Origin: Molanna angustata
Lineage: Eukaryota > Arthropoda > Insecta > Trichoptera > Molannidae
DNA length: 64,000 nucleotides
Assembly: GCA_963576475.1 (NCBI GenBank)
Contig: OY754986.1
Coordinates: 10,391,321-10,455,320, forward strand
Direction of reading: 5' to 3'
A model generated the notes under the pieces. That model had not been told where the DNA came from, searched no databases, and was given only the letters and a program-made list of their open reading frames with translations. The position numbers and the translations under genes were made by a program. Below are positions 10,094 through 23,658 of this stretch, piece after piece; the stretch's first letter is position 1; each line of letters starts with the position of its first letter.

Positions 10094-11114
10094 CTATCAC
10101 TAAATCATCTTAATTGGTAATTTTATCTTTTTGTATCATTTGAGTAGTAAATTATGTTCATATCTTATTTTCACTTCATTCTAATGGAAATAAATTGTTA
10201 TTATAATCAATGGACACAGAAAGCAGGATCGTTCAATTTTACTTATGAATGTGTTGGATTTATGCTATTCAATGTTCATTTTTTTATAATCTTCTTCATA
10301 TTGTTAAGTAACCTGATTAATTAACTGTGAATATTTTAAAATATTAAGTAATGTATGTAGCTTTCACTGCTTAATAAATATTGTGACATTGTTCTACAAT
10401 GTATATAAGTCTGCATCTGCGTAACTTCTAATAAACCAATCAATAGATTTACTGCGCGAAATATTGGTCCAAGTGAATAAGCTTTTATTCCAGGCATTCT
10501 TACTGATGACGCGAAATCCTTTGAACGAAAGTAAACGTAGCTAAAGAAGCGATACTTGGAATATGAGAATTGAGAAAAATTCGAGCCACGCTACTTTGAC
10601 GACGAACGTTAATTCGTAAAAAAAAACAAATTCAACGCAGAAGTGCTTCAACGCCGGAGGACATTTTCATTGGTCGACTTATTGATATTGGCAATTTTAT
10701 CGAAGTTCGAAGACTCTTATAGTTTTTTAAGAGCCCTTAGAACAACTCGTAAACATGTCAGAAAACTATATAAACGGAAATGATTGTAATAATTTTGAAT
10801 TGAATTAAAATACGATCTAAAAGATGGAGAAATAGCTGGAACTCGGCATCACAGTAGGGAAGGGCACACTCCCCGAAAAAGAAAACAGTTTTCCAAAACC
10901 TACTACAAGATGATGAAATAAAGACTTAAGTGATTATACATAGAAGGTTCCCCAACGCATAAAAGCTATTTTTTTATGCTCTCAGCTCGAAATTTCGTTT
11001 CACCAAACAATCTTACTCCCGCTCAGTGACAGCGCATCAACTCTTAAGTGGTGGTATATAGTAGATTTAACTGATCTTCAACAAGTTTGACACAATCATT
11101 TGAGCACAATACAT
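10094..11114. other. no gene recognised
   Basis: AT-rich spacer. Around 10500-10700 there are a few CG-containing stretches but no frame with family similarity. Confidence 0.35.
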
Positions 11115-11296
11115 GGCCCCCAAGTCAAATTGAAAACGCTGTTCGTTATCGCCAAGCGCTAATTTTTTTTTTGTATGGGATTTGACGTTTGTTGTTTGTT
11201 ATTGTAGAAAAAATTTCTACAACAAATGTCAAATCACATACAAAAAAAAATAGCGCTTGGTGATAACGAACAGCGTTTTCAATTTGACTCAGGGCC
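11115..11296. mobile_element. fold-back palindromic element
   Basis: The left arm (GGCCCCCAAGTCAAATTG, then AACGCTGTTCGTTATCGCC) is mirrored by the right arm ending in CAATTTGACTCAGGGCC. The matching continues inward past an A/T run to a self-complementary centre near 11213. No coding capacity. It is unrelated in sequence to fold-back family F. Other copies are not seen in the window. Confidence 0.7.
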
Positions 11297-13355
11297 CTTC
11301 TCTTTTCCCTGGTACTGTCCCAACTTACTGCCTATACTGACTATTGGGGTCGGCTCTTCTTGTCCTCAGACTGTATACTCTGTGGTTCTGGGTTTCGCTT
11401 TCATGCAAAACAGTTTCTTTGTAGGATCTAGGAGCAATCGTTTATCCGGGTGTTCATTGGTCTTCCTCTGGATGATAAACGAGAAAGATTTGAGCACAAT
11501 ACCGACTAGCAGTTTGATGTTCATTTTAGATTTCATAAGGTTTGTAGACCTTCTTCTTTTTTTCCTCAGCAATTATCCCTTATAATGATGGGGGTCTGCT
11601 TTCTGCGTCTTACGTTTCTACTCTAGACTAACTCCGTTATTTGGGATATCCTGTCACATCGCTTCTTTTGTAGACCGTTTCATTTAAATTATATCAATAA
11701 CAATCAACACAAACAAAAAATTGCGACTTTCGGCGTGGTACTGCTTGTGATCCACTCAAAGACACAAAGCACAGGTGAACCTTAAGGATATTTTAATAAT
11801 ACGGCTCCACTCTTAGTTTGAATAAGGCATCTGTCTTCTGGAACCACTTGATTGATTGGTACTCGGTGACTCTAACGATTCTTTTATGCGACTGGGTGCA
11901 GATCGAGATTAATCAGAGCATTGAACGCCGTCACATAATCTGCGTGTGTCTGGAATTTCTATCGTGTGTTTACATTATTTGTAAATGAGATTCTTTTTAT
12001 CCTTGCGAAAAAATTCTTTAATATCATAATCCGGTAGTGTTCATGATTCGTAATACTTTCAGACCAGATGTTTTGCCATGGCTATGAGTTTGATAACCCC
12101 CCCTAGCTAGCTGGGTGTGGGCCAATTGTAATAATATTTTTTTATTACTGGTGCGACTGTGGGCGTCTCTTTATTTCTTTGAAACGTCTAAATGAAAAGT
12201 CAATGCAACTTATGAGAAAAAAAACGCCATCTCGAATGGAATAAAAACCAGTTTATAGAGAGAAGATTAAATAACTTTTTTAATGAATATTTTTTAAACT
12301 TTGCAGCATAGTTTGTTGTTTTTCATTATTTAATTTAGAAACTAATTTAAATTTAGTCGTGGCTTGAGTTACGTGGTTTGGTTGGACAATATTAGCACAC
12401 GACAATAAGCTCTCATTTGCATATTTATTTGCACTCAAATGAAATAAATATTTATAACTGAAATACACGAATGAAAACCAGACATTCAGTAAATGATTGA
12501 ATAGTGTATCTGCATAGAGATTTCTTCGGTTTATTGATACGTAAATTTACCTTAATCGTAAACTCTTCGACAGCAGTACGCCAATGTTATGGTGCAAAAG
12601 CTCCGTGTACACAAGATTGAAATCACTCCATGAAAACAACAGACTCTGCTGTTACGAACTGGTTCTAATGGACGATTTCGAGGGTCATAAAAGAAAATCG
12701 ATTTTATAGCAGTTGAAGACAATGTCATTAAATAAATTTCAGCACAACTATACATTTACTAAACAGGGTCATAAATTAGATCCGCGAATATATTCATTCC
12801 ATCCGTTAGTCAAGTAGTGGTCGATGTAAATACCTTCTTCTCAGTAGCAATCCTAGGATTGGTCTGTAACAGCTATGGCTGCCTCTCTTCTACTCCACTC
12901 CGCCCTGTACTCTGTCAGCCTCTTCATCTCCACGTAGCTACTACAGCACATGTCGTCGATCACTGGTCCATGTAGCTGTTTCTTGGTCGACCTCTATGGT
13001 TGCTACCCTCCACCATTCACTCCGCGATGATTATGAGCAACAGTTAGATAAATACCATAAATACCCAAATATTTATACACCGGAGTTCTTGCCACTGGTT
13101 TGCATTAAGCAACTTTGTTCAGATGTACATACACACACTCGTGTTCAAACTTTTTTTTGTTGTCTTTTGATGTAGTTATCATCTCAAATCTATACTGAAT
13201 GTCATATATTGTGCTTTGTCTATGTTAAGTGTAAGTAATATTAATAATAGCAAGGTTCACGTCTAGGTACTGTTCGCAATATGCGCTACTTTATTTATTA
13301 TCAGATATTGGATCAGATAATTGGACAGTTGACATGACATGTTGTTTATGTAGAT
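11297..13355. other. no gene recognised
   Basis: Two kilobases without recognisable protein similarity. The 119-codon plus frame at 11226-11585 begins inside the right arm of the palindrome and has no family match. A pyrimidine-rich stretch lies near 12880-12960. Confidence 0.4.
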
Positions 13356-13632
13356 GGGTCGATGGCAGAGCGGTTAACGCGCAGGGCTAGTAATCCAGTG
13401 ATCGCGAGTTCGAATTCTGCCTAAAAAATATTGAATATCATCAATTTGTCTGTGGATGTCTCATAAAAAATACAAAAAAAGGAAAATAAACTCGTCCATC
13501 TAATAGTTATAGGATTGAGGGACATAGAGGGTTAGCCGAAGACACGTCGTGTCCTGGCTGCGCAACACCGACGTTAGAAGGACATGACATGGTACAACGA
13601 GAAGATGAAGGAATAAAAAAATAAATAAAATA
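13356..13632 (+). mobile_element. tRNA-derived SINE, family B
   Basis: Head GATGGCAGAGCGGTTAACGC (A box) with GAGTTCGAATTC (B box), a body of about 200 bp and an A-rich tail AATAAAAAAATAAATAAAAT. A second head with the same boxes lies at 37601-37756. Repetition and the A-rich tail argue for a SINE, not a functional tRNA gene. Confidence 0.7.
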
Positions 13633-13639
13633 AGGCGGA

Positions 13640-15250
13640 AATATTAAATAATCCATTCATTATTATGTTTCTGTTAGCCTAGTTGTATGCACCACAATCG
13701 CGTTTGTGCACCGTTCCGCCGCTCATTGCTATAGGGAGTAAGTTTTCCTCCGTCATGAAGGTGTCGTTGCGGATTCAATCTATCAACAAACGACTCGTTC
13801 GTGGTCACAATAAAATAAAATAAATATGTACCGTTTGCTCGGGTACACTTCGTGATGAAGCTGCCGGCGTACACTAATCGATTAATCACAAGTTTTATTG
13901 GACAGCAAATATCGGTTAACATTAAATGATTGCCCCTCGTGAGATCTTATCTGGACAGCGAATGATTGATCTGCATAGTGTACGATCAGTTCAGAGATCT
14001 TGGCGACCAAGTTAACAAGACAAAGGTTGGTAATCCAACTGTCGATTTGTTCAGGAGAACTTTGTTCTCTTAACATATCGACAATGTTTCAAGCCAGAAT
14101 ACGCGAGAAATGTATGGAGAGGTCTACTTTTTTCACGGCTTTTCCAACTTTGAAGTCAAAAAACACCAACTTAGAGGCTTCGCAGCATATATGTTCCATA
14201 CACGGATTTACTCAGAATTCGGAGTAGAACATTTCGTGTGTCTGTGTGTCTGTGTGTGTGTCTGTGTGTGTGTCCGTCCCCCCCTTATAACTTTTGATCC
14301 GCTCAATTTACAGAGCCCAAAATTTCAGAATATATAAAAAGTTACAGGCCTACAAAACTTTTATACTCGGAATTTTGAATTTTTGTTTCAGTCAGGGGTT
14401 ATCAACTTTTGAATTTTTATTTTATTTTTCCCTATATCTCAGAAACCATAAAATCTAGAACGCTGAAAATTAGTATAAACATAGACAAATACAAAATCTC
14501 AAATTAGTTTTTTCAAAAAAATTCCAGGGTTTCTCAAACATTTTTTATTAAGAAAAATATTTTTTTTATGATAAAATTATGAGTTTAAATGCCTATATTT
14601 CCAAAACTTATACAATTATCGAAAAAAGCCGAAACACCCCAACTAGATAATTTAATTTTCTATAAAAAATATTAACATTGTAGTAGAACATCTCAATTTT
14701 TTTTTAACAATTTTTTTAAAAATTGAATTTAGTGACGACATCGCTTCATACATTTTGTATGGTAGTCGCCTATACACAATATGTATGACTTAATAGTTTG
14801 ATACTTCATCTCCAAACATACATACCATCATGCTATTTTCATATTCTGGGTAGGAAAAAAGGAACTTCCTCTATACTATCCTATCTTGACATACATACCT
14901 ACATATGTTGTATAGAAAACAAAATATCTGAAAATATTCAATAATTTGTATTTATGGGTTTATAGTTTGGTACATATTCTTCAACTATACATACTATCGC
15001 TATCGACAGTTGGATCTCATGTGTTACATGCAACTAGTATATATGTATTTGTTTGTACGATATTGTTTTGGACACAGACGCCTTCATAGATATTCAATCC
15101 CACGCCAATAGTCTTTCTTATTTTTTCCTAAAGTCAAAATAAAATTAATATAAAGGTCTCATAATTGGCTCATGTACAAAGAACAGAGAAATATATAATA
15201 TGTAAAAATACTAAAAACGGGGTGTCGGTATGGCAATGCAATATTTTTTT
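13640..15250. other. no gene; TG-rich microsatellite and AT-rich spacer
   Basis: Bases 14233-14278 are an interrupted TG repeat (TGTGTGTC units) followed by CCGTCCCCCCC. The sequence after it (about 14285-14760) has the homogeneous, low-complexity feel of a dispersed noncoding repeat, but I see no second copy in the window. The short frames at 13674-14337 show no family similarity. Confidence 0.45.
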
Positions 15251-15256
15251 TAATTG

Positions 15257-15430
15257 TCAGTACCAGGTCGTAAGCCCTGTAGGTGCCTTGAGTTCCTCGT
15301 TCTTCTATAATATCCCAACTTCGTCTCTATTGAGATGTTAAAAAAAATGTCAATAAAAATATCATTTGACTCCCGACAGGGAAAAAAATCCAATGTTTGC
15401 GTATATACAATTAAAAAAAAATATATTCGA
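15257..15430 (-). repeat. dispersed family X, truncated copy
   Basis: Minus-strand copy of the family described at 15658-16105. It contains the reverse complement of CCTGTCGGGAGTCAAA, and here the adjoining homopolymer is seven A. It ends near the GGCACCTACAGGGC landmark. Confidence 0.7.
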
Positions 15431-15657
15431 TTCAAATATAGTAGTTTTAAGAACAACAACAAAAACATGCAATTTCAGTGTGAGGATCTCCATTGCAATG
15501 AATAGGAATAAAACATGGGCATAGCGGTGGAACGATGAACGATGAACGATGTACCGAGTACAATATATGTACATTGTATATTCAGAGTTAATCTTGTCTC
15601 TAAATCTAAAATATTATACAATAAAGTTACAACATGGTATTTTCGTGTTCAAACACA

Positions 15658-15698
15658 ATTAATATGAATATTTTTATTATTGCATATGCGCAAACATT

Positions 15699-15760
<62 letters not shown>

Positions 15761-16105
15761 CCCCTGTCGGGAGTCAAAGATATTTTTTGACAGATTTTTA
15801 ATTATCTCAATAGCGACGAAATTGGAATATTTATTGTAGGAGAACCGGGAAATCAAGGCACCTACAGGGCTTACGACCTGTCATCGGCTGGTTTACGTGA
15901 TCACTTTATGCGCTTGCGCAACGTTCACCAATTATGCCTTTTTAATGAGATCCCTATCAATTCAATTTTGAAAGTTCTATATATTGTAATACTGAAATTC
16001 TTTTCGCTTGAAAATAAGGAATTTTTACTACAGCCATCTATGGGTGAAATTATGAACAACAATCTTATTATTTTTTATTTATTTTGTTGTAACGCCATCT
16101 ATTGA
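15658..16105 (+). repeat. dispersed family X with a 59-nt T run
   Basis: Landmarks in order are ATTGCATATGCGCAAACATT, a run of 59 T (15702-15760), CCTGTCGGGAGTCAAAGAT, GGAGAACCGGGAAATCAAGG, GCGCAACGTTCACCAATTAT and ACGCCATCTATTGAGA. Related copies are 15257-15430 (minus), 34393-34710 (plus), 34741-35107 (minus) and a head-only piece at 16255-16298. The homopolymer is only seven bases long in the other two copies that have it. A 65-codon frame is shared with the 34.5-kb copy only because the DNA is nearly the same; nothing suggests protein selection. Confidence 0.75.
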
Positions 16106-16488
16106 GAGAATTGTTTTTTTTTTTGTAAATAATGAAAGCTACAATTCTTATATCTGAGGTGACAATGCATTTTTCGCATAGAAGTCACCCCTGAATTGCG
16201 CCAGACTTATAAGGTCATTTTTGTCTTATTTACCTACTTGTACCAATGTGTAAGTAATCGAATATTTTTATTATTGCATATGCGCAAACATTGGATAAGA
16301 CGGAATATACAGCTAATAGGTACATGTATGTTTAAAATATATATGCATGGTACAATACTGGATGAAAGCGAATAATAATTAGAGTCACAGCTGATCGTTG
16401 TGCGATATAATGATTTAAAACAACTTCGAAATAAATGTATGTCTATATAAAAAAATGTGTTGTTCGGTTCTCTCTGTCTACCTCATGA

Positions 16489-16530
16489 GGCACATGGCGT
16501 GATGGTATGTATGTATGTATGTATGTAGTG
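16489..16530 (+). repeat. family M end plus GTAT microsatellite
   Basis: GCACATGGCGTGATGGTATG followed by four GTAT units. This is the conserved end of dispersed family M, here without the body. Confidence 0.6.
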
Positions 16531-16855
16531 ATATTATCTTTCATACAATTGGCTTGTAGAATAATTCGCAAATCCTTTGCAAATTGACGAGTTTCAAGAA
16601 TTCTCATGTTTTCCATCATCAAATTTCTTGGCTTGGTTCAGATGAAACCACCCCAGAAGTAATCCATTTCCAATGAGAAAGGAAGAATCGAATTCAGAAA
16701 ATTTGGTAAACAATTATTATTATTAATAACTAATTGCAGACCACTTTCCGAATTGAAGAGTTATTTTTTTTTATTTTGGTGAGTTCCATCATCAGAACTC
16801 GATGATTTTTGAAGCACTCCATGCCAATTAAAAGATAAATAATTAAAAAATTAAA

Positions 16856-16891
16856 GAGTTTTGATTTCACCATTTGACCGGACTTGCCCCC
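16856..16891 (+). mobile_element. family F MITE, right-end fragment
   Basis: GAGTTTTGATTTCACC and GACCGGACTTGCCCC match the right end of the fold-back family; the left half is absent. Confidence 0.6.
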
Positions 16892-18360
16892 TGATCTAAA
16901 ATAGAGGTGTTAGCAGCAAGCTATTATCTGGAAGGCAGGAAGCACACATGGGTTGAGAACTGCCGAAGAGCGGTTTCAAGCCGCCCAGTAGGTACAGAGA
17001 TGTTTACTCCAGTGAGGTAGTCAACACTAGAAGATCCTGACACGATAGATATTCAAGGAAGAAGATGCTCTTGTCTCTTTAAACATATTTTTAGAAGGAT
17101 CGACTTTAGTTCCAATGTGAATGTGTGACAATAGCTGTAGAAAACTTAACTGTAATCGACAAAACAGTACGACTAGCTGTAACGAATTCGGAAGAAAACA
17201 TATCGAAAGCGTTTCCCGTTTGGCGCCAGTTTGGTTACAAAACAACCACCCACAGTTGATATGAGCGCATTGACTCGAAAAACCTGTTGTCTGATTAACA
17301 CGGTTCCAATAGCCCGACATTTAATTTATACGGAAGAATTAATTATAATGCATACAATCCGTCCAAAGGTGTAATTTTAGGAAATTTGTTTGACTGACTG
17401 CCTGTGTCGGAGATAAAACTGCGCTCGAGGCTGTCAGAGTAGACCAGTTTATCAAAAGTGTATACAGTAATCTTAGCCTACATCGAAGTCATGAATCATC
17501 CGAACGACAATCAAAGCATTAACATTAAAACAACGAATATTATTGACGTTGTAATTAAAAATATATATACCTAAAGGCTGAATTATGGGCACGTCTTCAC
17601 CTACCGTAATATTTCTTACGAAGAAAGATCCGTTACACAGCCATGTTTCCTTGTTTTTTTGTGTGGGTGTGTGGAGAAAACCAACCCTATGGAGAGTAAG
17701 TATATATTTATTATTATTAATATTATTAACTCCGCATCAACATGACATCAGGATCCTCGCCCCAGATAAGGGTAGGTTACCTCGATAAAAAATTACATCG
17801 AAAAAGAAAACGGTAAGCCACTTCGTTCAATTTTTCCCAAGATTTCACTATACCAAGAGATCGATAACATCGGAATATTATCTTGTATTAAGAGAGTTAT
17901 AGGTAATTTTAGTGTTACGTATCAATAAATTCAGCCAATAAATTTATGTTGACCAGCCTTTGCAAATTTTTTTGTAGGTACGTAAAAACATATTGTAATA
18001 AAATAGACATCATAATTATGTTAATGATCCCATAATACAACGCGCCGAAAACGATATATTGTTTTCAATTAAAATACTAATTGTTAATAAACTGGTCGGT
18101 GGAGTTTACCGCTCTGTTAGACGGTCAGTCATGTGCATAAGACGATAATCGGAGCTAACTGTAATCTTGGGTATTATATTTCACATCGTTTATCCATTTT
18201 TCTTCGTATTAGTGATAATTACTTTTTTGATTGATATTCATGCGGTGATAAGAAGGAGGAAAAGTTGGCCGAGGAATGGAACGGGATAATACTTCGTCTT
18301 CGCCACAGAGATTGCCGAAATTATGAAAACCTGACACAGCACAAGAAGATTCTACTTAAT
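16892..18360. other. no gene recognised
   Basis: Spacer without family similarity. A 97-codon minus frame at 17027-17320 is not recognisable. A short TTC/TCA microsatellite lies at 18360-18386. Confidence 0.35.
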
Positions 18361-18381
18361 TCTTCTTCTTCTTCTTCATCA

Positions 18382-19040
18382 TCATCTTGCTGTAGACACA
18401 AGAATCTGTGACCACAGTATGGTCCTCTCAAGATGCTGAGCTTCAGCTGTCTTTCCCTGTTTTCGGGGGTCTATTGGTTGACGCTGTCCGTTTGGTACTC
18501 GGTGTAAAGCTATGTGTGGAGTTCTCGTATGACTCATCCTCTGCACATGCTGATACCAGTATTTTCGACGCTGTCTCCTCCAACTGACCACATCTTGGAT
18601 CTCACATACATCACGTATTGTCTTTTTCGATCATACAAGGTTATACCACTATTGCGGTCGTCGGTTTGATCCTGAAAAGGACCTTTTCGTGCCGTTTTGA
18701 CCGAGAGGTCTTGCGACGTTCGACCGCCGCGATGGTGCTGATTCGTTTCACGCATACTTTCGATCTATTATTTCATTTTTATTTCAATTTCGTATCGATC
18801 GATTTCTTTTCTTGATCCAAGGCTGCAAAACTCAGATCTGCTCATATGGGTGAAGAGGATACAAGTACCAGAGCCACACGAAAAGTAAAGTAAGTAAGTA
18901 TGCAAGGTTCCTCCAGCAATGGCAATTTGAGTTCTCATCTCCGCAGTCCTCAACTTTATTTTGGTCTTGACAGTGTCGGCTCTTGCCTCGATGCCATATG
19001 TGAGGATAGGTCGCACACGGGTGTTATATGTAGATGCGTA
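18382..19040 (-). pseudogene. LINE RT C-terminal relic
   Basis: Minus-strand pieces line up in order but in shifting frames. MRPILTYGIEARADTVKTK (19016 down) is the VRPxLTYGxETR box, followed by a TAEMR stretch. Then comes the segment around 18590 with WRRQRRKYWYQHVQRM, the WxxHVxRM box. This is the thumb-to-C-terminal region of a LINE polymerase widely scattered in insect genomes. At least two frame changes exist. No catalytic RT motif remains. Confidence 0.65.
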
Positions 19041-19963
19041 CCTAGCTGCTGGTTCGCATGTCTTTATTCCTCTTTATGACGTCTCGCAGGCAGCCCACCA
19101 CAGCTGAGGCTATGTCTACCTGAATCTTGCTTCTCTGGGCAGGTCACGAAAGCTGAGTAGATCACAGCCTTGTTATCTGAACTAGGATACCTGTTCAATA
19201 AGCTAGACGCCTACCGAGATTTCGTAATCCAGTGGGTTCTGGAAAAATAAAGTGAATTCCAAATATGTTATTTCCTCTAAGAAGAACCAATCTGACATAG
19301 GTTATTGGCAGCTCACTTATTAAAACCAATCTACAATTGGAAGTGTGTGATTAAGATTATCTCAATTCAAGATGTCTCTTACGTGGCACATTTTTTCGAC
19401 AGTTCTCTTGAATGTAGTGCGTAGCCGAGTCACGATTAACCCAAATATATTTAAATGCTGATTTCAGTTTTCTATTAACCTATTTATTAAGTATTCATTA
19501 GTTTGATGCAAAATGCATCGAGCTGATTATGTGCACGCGTTGTCTGCATTCTTGGACGTCTTCATACTCACTTAGTTATGATAACACAAGTATTGCTATA
19601 CCTAGGACTACATAATTATTGTTGGCGACAATAATTAATTGCTAACATATAATAGTGAAACAGCATGTAATATGATTATTGCATGCGATGATGATAATTG
19701 TAATCGAAAATGAAATATGTATGTCAACCATATATCGTGTCTCACGACCGATCCATCTATGTTAGTTGTTAAAGAATTAATATTTCTCATGATTACCAAC
19801 TCATCATAATATTTTATCAATTATTGAAACAAAGATATATTCTTATCTACGTGCATTGCGAGAAAAATGTTATTAATCATTTTTTATCGGGTCTCTAGTG
19901 TTAGCCATCACTCTGGCATAGGCTAATAAATATATTTATTTATTTATTTTATTTTATTTTATG

Positions 19964-20171
19964 TTGCTTCTCGGGCAACTAACAGGTGCTATGTCAAATA
20001 TTAATTTAACACGCACCCAATAACAAGTTGCCACATTCTGGAGACTTATGGTATTTATCGTCTCACAGATCCAGACTGAAAACACAATTAAAAACTGTGT
20101 CTCCACCGGGAATCGAACCCGGGACCTTTGGATCAGCAGTCAGATACTTAACCAACTGAGCCACGAAGGCC
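19964..20171 (-). mobile_element. tRNA-derived SINE, family A
   Basis: Same head (GGCCTTCGTGGCTCAGTTGG on the minus strand) and body as 1403-1612, about 95 percent alike by eye. It is followed on its strand by an AAAATAAAATAAATAAAT tail (plus-strand 19935-19963). The 89-codon plus frame across it is incidental. Confidence 0.8.
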
Positions 20172-20474
20172 TACATATGCTGTATAAGTGTATAAGCCAC
20201 GATATATGCTGTATAAGTGTGAGCAGTTCTTCCACTCTACGAACTCCGGTACCCACATTCCCGAATGTGTCTCAGCCAAGACAACTGCTTCCAAATCACA
20301 CCGCGTCTACATCATAGAATATATTAAATATGCTACCTATCGCGTTTAATGTTGACCTATAATGTTCTTTACCAGATTTTTACAAAACTCATTGATTGTG
20401 ACCATACCGGTCCGTAAGACATGTTAGATTTTGCAATGAAACCATAATCTGTCATAGATACCGTGCCTTCTTAT

Positions 20475-20760
20475 CAGAAGATTCCCACTGATTTAATTGA
20501 TTCCAGAGATCTTGGTCACTTCTCTGGTGCCCTATTTATATATGGATCTGAAGGCGTCCACAGTTTGCGAGTGTGAATCTAAATTTTCAATCTTCGATTG
20601 TTCTTTTTGCACCACGGTTCTAGATTCACGGTTTCATGAGGTATTCTTCGTACTATGCATTAGTTTATGTTGTTCAAACTTTCTTTGAACGACATAAACT
20701 AATGTTGTTCAAGCGTTCTGTGAAAGGGGTGAATGAAGCCATATTTCAAATAAATGCTGA
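20475..20760 (+). repeat. LINE tail relic with a 20-bp hairpin
   Basis: Related to 4480-4700 (GATTGTTCTTTTTGCAC, GCGTTCTGTGAA). An internal inverted repeat at 20659-20678 and 20684-20703 pairs 20 bp with one mismatch around a 5-nt loop. It is absent from the 4.5-kb copy, so the duplication arose within this copy. Confidence 0.5.
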
Positions 20761-21239
20761 GTTGAAATAAAATAAAAACAGGATCTCATAAAAGCTGAAA
20801 ACTAACACTGATTATAATATAGAATGGGAAATTATGGTGAGTCATAAAACACTGTTACACATTCAAATAACTGCATTAACGCGCGGTTGCAAATTAAACT
20901 AGCGTATTTGTTGAAATATGGTATATAGATACATCCACTCATATAAAGGTGATCCCCGTGTGGGATCATAAAATGTGTAACATTGTATGTAACACGACGC
21001 CATTACCACAAACAATGAACCTTCAATTCTACATACATAATATGTACAACGAAATTCCTCACAATCGGTCAATGTTGAACATATTATGTTATCATGTTTC
21101 GACGTATTACTGACACATTTATTTATTCCATTTGACAAATAAGATTAAATAAAAAACTAAGAACCCTCACGAAAAAGTAAATATACATTCCAACACGCCA
21201 TATCTCTTACGGAGTAAGCAGAGTTAACCGAGTGACATA

Positions 21240-21590
21240 CTCCTCTATTTTAGCACACATTTCTAGCTTCATTTACATCCATTCATCGTCTCATACATGC
21301 TCGTTAATAGCTTAAGCTCCTTATGTTTCCTTCTTTCAAAATATCATTCATATGGTCATGCCATCCCTTTCTGGGACGATCCCTGCTATTCACTCCATCT
21401 CTTACGACTATGTATATTTTTTGGTCAACCGTTCATCGATCGTTCTTACAATATGCCCAAACCATCTCAGGGCATTCACTTTCATTTTACTTTTAATATC
21501 CTTTTTTCTCTTGCCTTTTCTATTTATGATCTCGATCCAAGGGCGATCTTTAATAATTCGCTTTATAAAACAACGCTAGTCTTTGTTGTA
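21240..21590 (-). pseudogene. LINE RT C-terminal relic
   Basis: The minus strand, through frameshifts, resembles a MKVNALRWFGHI opening followed by a GRPRKGWHDHMNDI-like end. It is homologous to the better copy at 45413-45890 and to 57110-57270. Only the last roughly 100 codons of the polymerase are represented. Confidence 0.55.
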
Positions 21591-23640
21591 TTTGCGTACG
21601 AACAAGAACAATAGCGGGTTTATTCCATTATGACAACCTAAAAATACATTCCTCGATGATTCCGTGAATAAAGGCAAGAAGCCAGAAAACGAGGAAATAC
21701 TTCTAGATGGAAATATAGACGGATATCTGAACTTAAAAAATACATAAACCAGAGTACAAGTACGAGGTGGGGCGAAGAGTAAAGTTCCAGTCCAAGGGAT
21801 CAACGATATTAATTCTCGATTTTGCGGCAAAGTATGCCAATAGCTGCACAAACGTTATAAGCGAAATAAGACCAAGAGGACTCCGTCAAAGTGATATAAT
21901 ATGACATTAAAGAGTCTTATAATCTCGATGAACGGGCTTCGTCTAAGTATCCAATGACATTAAAGAGATATGTCATTCGGTTCACAAATCCACAGACATT
22001 CAAACGGTAACAATTTAATTTTTGAATTATGGAAACGACTCTATCCTAGATTGAAATTTTACCGCAAAGATCGTCCGTTAGAAGCTTGTAATCGAAGACT
22101 GCAAATAAATATGATAAACTCGACTGACAAGAACAAACAACAACTGACAGAACGATTCCAATTCTGCCATAACTGGGACATAAGCAAACCAGTATTATAA
22201 TATGTATCTGTCAGGGCGTGAGAGAAATGTTAAACACGACAAGACAAGTTATGATAATAATCAATCTAGAAATGAACATATTTGCTTGATCTATGTATGT
22301 GCGCTGAGTATTTGTTCAAATCACGGTCAGTTCCGTTGGCTTCGTAAACCCACAGAGGACATCGTCAATAATTTTAAATTTGAAATAACGGACAAAGTGA
22401 AAAATGATGACCATTAACAAAAAAATCAAAGCAAAGGGACAGATTAAGAAAAATACACGATTAGAAATTGATCAACAATGAAAGATGAATCGGAAACTAC
22501 AATAGGGTGTCGAACGTTGCATCGCTTTTTATACCCTCTGTTTGGTGGTAGAATGACTAAGTGCCGGGTTAATGTCCACTCCGGTTCAAGAACGTTCCTC
22601 CATAGGAGAGTACCTCTTACAAAGTTACTGTCGCCAATTTTCAACTCCGGTCACTGACCTCGTCCTAGTGCAATTTACCGGATGTACCTATCTGCCACAT
22701 TATAATAGTTACTTAATTGTAAATTGATCCTTTTTAAACAATCACAAATATCTGCGCCTAAAACCCAAACACTTCCTCAGTAAATTTTCGCTTACGAGTG
22801 CCTCCATCCCATTCATCGAATTCCTTTTTGAAACTCATACTAATGTTTTAAAAAAAAAAAAGCTAATGTTTTGATATAGGTAAATGAAACGGGACAAGTC
22901 ACTCTTGTAACTGGACCCAAGTGACCAGAGGGAGAGGCAATGACTGTATCGTAATTATTATTATATACATAATACGACCAGTTACATTCAGTAACAACCT
23001 CGGGCGTTTAAATGTAACAATTACAAATTCTCTATGTAGGTTTAAATAACGGATTATGAGGGTCAGATTGACAATATTAAACTAACGTAAAACAAGACAC
23101 GTGAAATTTAACGACTTTGTTAAACGACAACAAAATGAGATTATCTAAATATTTAAATGCGATAGTGTCTAAGTTAATTAACAAAAATATATTTAGAAAA
23201 ACATACATCTACTTAAATATAGCAACAATTCTTCTTCTTCTTCACGTGTTGAAGATTGCCGATCACTTGGGAGAAACATTCCTGTCCTGTGCAGTGCATT
23301 GCGTATCCACACGCTTCATTCCGGCTTAGCTACCCTTCTCGGGCCTTGAATCTTTCCCTTTATGATAATTTTTAATAAAAATGATTTAATTTATTTTTTT
23401 CTCCATTTAAGTATAGATATTTATTTCTTTATTTATACAACACTTTTTTATACATATATAAAATTACATAGTACAATTTCTTCCAGTCAACCATCTGAGA
23501 TCAAAAGTACATAACATAGTTTCGGCATATACATAATAACACAACCAGTATAAGACAGCAATTACACAAATTCAGAAAGGATAGGAAAATCAGAAAGGGA
23601 AGGGAGAGGATGAGGAGCGATCAAAAGGGATGGAAAGTGA
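21591..23640. other. no gene recognised
   Basis: Short frames (up to 91 codons) lack family similarity. AT-rich throughout. Confidence 0.35.
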
Positions 23641-23658
23641 AATTGGGATATATGTTTG

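Noticed and set aside
11226..11585. 119-codon frame
   Set aside because: Starts within the arm of a fold-back element and has an antisense frame; no similarity.
15908..16105. 65-codon frame also present at 34512-34709
   Set aside because: Shared only because both are copies of repeat family X; no codon-level conservation pattern.
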